Shown here in pieces: positions 55,301-61,300 of a stretch of DNA of 64,000 nucleotides. The translations under genes were made by a program, and so were the position numbers. The notes beneath the pieces were generated by a model. That model was not told where the DNA came from. It worked only from the letters and a program-made list of their open reading frames with translations, and did not search any database. Origin of the DNA: Heloderma charlesbogerti (taxonomy: Eukaryota; Chordata; Lepidosauria; Squamata; Helodermatidae); assembly GCA_026122225.1 (NCBI GenBank), contig JANEZZ010000807.1, forward strand, positions 1,133,496 to 1,197,495. The letters run 5' to 3'. Every line of letters starts with the position of its first letter. The stretch's first letter is position 1.

Positions 55301-58300
55301 GACGGCCAGTGCAGCTGGAAAAGTACTGGTGTAATATGAGCTCACTGGCCAGCCCTTGTTAACAATCTCCCTGCCCTATTTTGGACTAGCTGAAGTTTCC
55401 GGACCAGGTTTAAAGGCAGCCCCACATATAACGCATTGCAGTAATCCAGACGAGAAGTTATCAGAGCATGGATAACTGTAGCTAGGCTATCTCTGTCCAG
55501 ATAAGGGCATAGTTGGTATACCATCCTAAGCTGATAAAAATTGCTCCATGCCAGAGTTAACCTTTGCCTCAAGTGGCAGTTCTGGGTCCAAGAGCACCCC
55601 CAAACTATGAACCTGATCCTTTAGGGGGAGCGCAACCCCCTCCAAAACAGGTTTAATATCACCTAGCCGGGCAGACGAACCACCCAGGAACAGTACCTCC
55701 GTCTTGTCTGGATTGAGTTTCAGTTTATTGGCCCTCATCCAGTCCATTCCCGTGCCCAGGCCCTGATTCAGAACAGCCACTGCCTCATCTGGGTTTGATG
55801 AGAAAGAGAGGTAGAGCTGGTTGTCATCCACATATTGATGGCAGCTCCACCCACACCTCCAGATAACCTCCCCCAGCGATTTCATGTAGATGTTAAACAG
55901 CATGGGGGATAAAACAGCCCTGTGGAACCCCATGGCATAGTTGCCATGGCACAGAGCAATAATCCCCCAGCACCACCTTCTGGAATCAGCCATCCAAGTA
56001 GGAGCAGAACCACTGCAGTGCAGTGCCTCCAACTCCCAACCCAGACAACCTATCCAGAAGGATACCATGGTCGATGGTATTGAAAGCCGCTGAGAGGTCC
56101 AGAAGAACCAACAGGATCGCACTCCCGCTGTCCCTCTCCCGGCAGAGGTCATCCCACAGGGCGACTAAGGCAGTTTCCATTTCAAAACTAGGCCTGAAGC
56201 CCGATTGAAATGGATCTAGACAATCCATTTCATTCAAGAGTGCCTGGAGTTGTCTTGCAACCACCTGCTCAAGCACCTTGCCCAAGAAGGGGGTGTTGGC
56301 CACCGGCCTATAATTGTTAACATCCTCTGGGTCCAGGTTAGGCTTTTTCAGGAGTAGTCTGATTACCACCTCTTTTAAAGAGGCTGGCACCACTCCCTCT
56401 CTCAAGGAGGAATATACAACCTCCTGGACCCAGCCGGATGTCCCCTCCTTGTTTGATGTAATAAGCCATGAAGGGCAAGGGTCAAGCACACAAGTGGTCG
56501 ACTGGACTTGGCCAAGCACCTTATCTGCATCCTCAGACCTCAATAACTGAAGCCCATCCAATAAAACTGGACCAGACGGTGCTCTAGACACCTCTACCAA
56601 TGGAACTGCATTAATCGTGATGTCCGATTCATGACAAATCTGAGCGACGTTATCTTCAAAGTGCCCTGCAAACTCATCACAGTATGCAACCGAGGGCTCC
56701 ACAGTGTCTCTCCCTGGCCCAGAATGTAACAGGCTGTGAACCACTCGGAAAAGCTCCACTGGACGACATTGAGAAGATACAACGCTGGTGGAAAAGAACT
56801 GTCTCTTTGCCACCCTCACTGCCAGAGTAGGCTCGATAATGAGCTCTAACCTGTGTTCAGTCAGACTCGGCATGAGTTTTCCTCCACCTGCATTCTAGCC
56901 GTCTCCTCTCTTGCTTCATTGTCCTCAGCTTGGGTGTATACCAAGGAGCTGGCTGGGCTCTACTCGGAGGGAGAGGGTGCTGGTGCGCAATCATGTCAGC
57001 CACCCAAGTCGTCTCTGCATTCCACAGAGTGACCTGGGCTTTGACAGGAGCACCAGCCATACCAGCAGGAAAATCCCCCAGAGCCCTCTCGAATCCAACA
57101 GAATCCATTAGCCTCCAGGGGCAGACCATTTTAATAGGTCCCCCACCCTTGCAGAGGGGAAAGGCTGCTGAGAGTCTAAACCTCAGCAGGAAGTTATCTG
57201 ACCATAACAAGGGGACAGATGTTAATTCCCCCACTTTCAAATCACCATCCTCCTGTCCAGTCAAGAAAACCAGATCTAGCGTGTGTCCTTTTACATGTGT
57301 TGGGCCGATGACATGTTGGGACAGCCCCATGGTTGTCATAGCAGCCATGAAGTCCTGAGCCGCCCCGGATACAGCAGCCTCAGCATGGAAGTGGAGATCC
57401 CCCAGGACCATCATCCTAGGGGTCCTCAACCCCAAGTCCGAGACCACCTCCATCAGCTCAGGCAGGAATTCTGATGGGCAGCGGGGTGGGCGGTACACCA
57501 ACAGAATCCCTAATCTGTCCCAGGTACCCAACACAAGGTACAAGCACTCAAGATCTGCGCTTGAATGAGCAGGAAGCCTAGAGAGAGGGAATGAAATGGA
57601 TTCGATGTTGATGCTGCACTGAGTACCCAGGAGGGCACAGCTGGGAGCGAGTAACTCCTCCCAGTTCCCCCACCCAGGCCTTAATCTAGAGGCTAGTAAC
57701 TTAGTAGATTTCTCCCCCCTTTCCCAGTATCTTTGCCTAGTACAGTTTAACAAAAATTCAATTTCTGGAGCATGTAATTTATTAAGCTCATGTTTAGCTG
57801 TAAAAAGAAATCCTTTATGAAAAAAATGTAATGTTACCTCCAAATTACAGTTCTGTGCCTTGGGTCTTTCACATGCTGCCACAATGGCACAAGCATATCA
57901 GATCTGACCCACAAGTAATGGACTGTATCCAGTGCTAGAGCAACAAGAAGTCAGCGTGCCCTAAAGCAACTGGAAATGAGCCCAAGTGCTTGTTTCCAGC
58001 AGGGAACAGCTCAGTGGGGCTGGCAGGATGGAGCTCCACCGACCTGTCCTGTTCCAGAAACGAGCATTTCAGCTCATTTCTGGGGTTACTCTAGGAAGCA
58101 CTAGTTCCCTGTTGCACTATTTTTATTTATTTGTTTATTACATTTCTATACCGCCCAATAGCCAAAGCTCTCTGGCCAGTTCACAACAATTAAAACCATA
58201 AAATATAACATAAGATACAATATAAAAGTTTAAAACTACAGTATAAAATAAAAGTAAAATCCAAGCTGAAACCTTGAAGTGATGCAAAGACTTAAAAGAC

Positions 58301-61300
58301 AGTAACAGATTTAAAACAACGCAACACCAACAGAGGTGCAGCAGTAGCACTGGATGCTGCCGTTTGTTAAGAGTCTCCCAGAAGAAGATTTTAAGAAGGC
58401 ATTTTGGCGGCTGGGAAGAGCAAGATGACGGCAGCCTAACAGGGTCTTTATAAGTCTGACTCCCCGGGCAGGGTAAACAGGCGGGGTGCTGAGCAGAAAG
58501 GGAAGAGGAAGTCCAGCCTGCCACAGTCCCCAATTCCCAGACATGGCACAGATGGTTTCCTCTTTAAGGGCATGCCGCTGCAGCAGCAGCACAGGCACTG
58601 CAACGTGGCACTGACGAGGCAGGGGCAGAAGGGCCGGGGTGGCCATCTTGTCTGCTGGGCCATCGCTTTGCGCCGCTTGGGCCAGAGAGGCTGAGGGGTG
58701 GGCAGTGTCGAAAGGCTGGGCTGGACACTCTAGCATGGGATTGCATCGCAGTCGCATTGCAGGGCACTCTGGGCAGCATCCAGGGTGGGCACGTGTGGGG
58801 CTGCCTTCTCCCCTGCCAGCAGGAGGAGGGGCTGGTGGTGGTGACCCTTTAGACTGGGGGAGGCGTAATGTATGAAAAGTGCCAGGGCCCATGTTGGTCA
58901 AGAGGCCCAGGAGAGAATGATGGCCTGTTAAAGTGCCCGTCTGCTGAAGGGCTCCCTGAGCACCATCTTCTCCTTGCACCCTAGGCTGATAAAGACCTGG
59001 ACATGATTGAAGAGGCTGAAATGGAGCTTCCAGGCTCACCCCCTTCGCAGGTCTCCTCGACTGCCAGTTTCACAGTGGACTTTGTCAAGAGTGAGAAGGT
59101 AAAAGGGCCCCTGCAAACACATGGCCATCTGCCCCTAAGCTCTCTGTTGGACCCCGAGGGTGTGTCTCCACAGCACGTTTTAACCCAACCGCTTCATCCC
59201 TGGAGAACTGTGGTTCTTTCTGTAAGGCGATGAGAGCGCTCTTAGCACTCTTGCAAAGCTGCATTTCCCAGGATTCTGTGTCAAGACTGTTGCACCAAAT
59301 TCATCCTATTTAATGTTGTCATCTGGCTATTTATTTTGCAACTTACCTGTTGCCCCTGAGAGCACCCAAGGGCTCAAGAAATTGTAAACTGCAGTCAGAA
59401 GAACAGGGGAGGGTAGAATTCTGCAGCTGAGGAATAAAGAACCCTCTATGAATTAAGCACTTGTCCACAGACATTTCCAATTTGCATGCATTATTAAGTT
59501 TGCCAGGTATATTTTTTAATTTCTCTGAACATAGATTATTTTTGTCCCAGTATGTTTCTCCATCCTAAACCAGGCTAAATGGAGTGGTACTGAGGCTGGG
59601 TGTCTAAAAAATCATGGTGGGGCAGTGTGTTGAGGGGCTGTGGCTGGGGGTGAAGAGGTCAACAGTCTCTGGCTCAAGTCCCCTGCCTCCCTCCTTGTCA
59701 TAGAATCATAGAATCATATAATAGTGGGGTTGGAAGGGGCCTACAAGGCCATCGAGTCCAACCCCCTGCTCAATGCAGGAATCCAAGTTAAAGCATCCCT
59801 GACAGATGGCTGTCCAGCCTCGTCTTGAATGCCTCCAGTGTGGGAGAGCCCACCACCTCCCTAGGGAATGGGTTCCATTGTCATATTGCTCTAACAGTCA
59901 GGAATTTTTTCCTGTTGTTCAGCCGGAATCTGGCTTCCTGTAACTTGAGCCCATGATTCCGTGTCCTGCACTCTGGGATGATCAAGAAGAGATCCTGGCC
60001 TTCTTCTCTGTGACAATCTTTCAAGTACTTGAAGAGTGCTATCATATCTCCCCTCAGTCTTCTCTTCTCAAGGCTAAACATGCCCAGTTCTCTCAGTCTC
60101 TCCTCATAGGGCTTTGTTTCCAGTCCCCTGATCATCTTTGTTGCCCTCCTCTGAACCCTCTCCAGTTTGTCTGCATCCTTCTTAAAGTGTGGTGCCCAGA
60201 ACTGGACACAGTACTCCAGATGAGGCCTAACCAGTGCTGAGTAGAGGGGAACTAGTACTTCCCGGGATTTGGAAGCGATGCTTCTATGGATGCAGCCCAA
60301 AAGAGCATTTGCCTTTTTTGCAGCCACATCACATTGTTGGCTCATATTCAGCTTGTGATCGACTACAGTTCCAAGATCTTTCTCGCTTGTAGTGTGGTTG
60401 AGCCACGTATCCCCCATCTTGTAACTGTGCATTTGGTTTCTTTTTCCTAGGTGCAGAACTTGGCATTTATCCCTATTCAATGTCATTCTGTTGTTTTCTG
60501 CCCAGCGCTTCAGTCTATACAGATCATGTTGAATTTTGTTTCTGTCTTCCAAAGTATTAGCTATCCCGCCCAATTTGGTGTCATCTGCAAATGTGATCAG
60601 CATTCCCTGCACCTCCTCCTCCAAGTCATTAATACAAATGTTGACGAGCACTGGGCCCAGGACTGAGCCCTGCGGTAGCCCTCTCGTTACCTCTCCCCAG
60701 TTTGAGAAGGTCCCATTGATAAGCAGTCTTTGGGTCCGATTCTGTAGCCAACTGTGGATCCACCGGATAGTTGTTTCTTCTAGCCCACTTCGAGCTAGTT
60801 TGCTCATCAGGAGATCATGGGGCACTTTGTCGAAGGCTTTGCTGAAGTCGAGGTATATGATGTCTACAGCATTCCCACGGTCTACAAGGGAGGTGACTTG
60901 ATCAAAAAATGTCTTATGTCTTGTCTTATGGGTTCAAGCTGGCAAGACCCATTAACATGAGCAAGGCTTCCTGTCCATACACAAGAGCCTGAACCTGCTT
61001 CCATTCATTTCAATCAGAGTTGTGCAGGAGATGTCTGCTTACTCTGGATTGTGTCCTCAGCGGTTAGCAGAAACTGCCTACACAGTTTCACATTTTTACT
61101 TTTCTCTCAGTCATCGTGAGGGCAAGAAACCTGCCTCTTGGTCCACACCACTAAAAAAAAAACAACAAAATCCCCTGAAGGTCTATATTCATGGAATGTC
61201 TATATTCCATGTTCCACTGAGGGGGGCGGGGGGCTGGCAGGATGAGGATGGTTCTCTGTCCTGGGTGCTTCCAGGCTGAGAGTTCTTAGCCCTCTCAATC

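Larger units (their letters stand above)
52817..58984 (+). other. Large WDR97 intron with nested LINEs
   Basis: A 6.2-kb intron. It contains L1 pieces (53440-53838 and about 57700-57890), a near full-length L2 (54776-57700), a further L2 tail (58119-58345) and an (AATG)n run at 54396-54413. Bases 53840-54390 and 58350-58980 show nothing I can name. Confidence 0.6.

Noticed and set aside
58311..59039. 242-codon minus-strand ORF
   Set aside because: It begins in an L2 tail and overlaps a WDR97 exon in antisense, with no domain.
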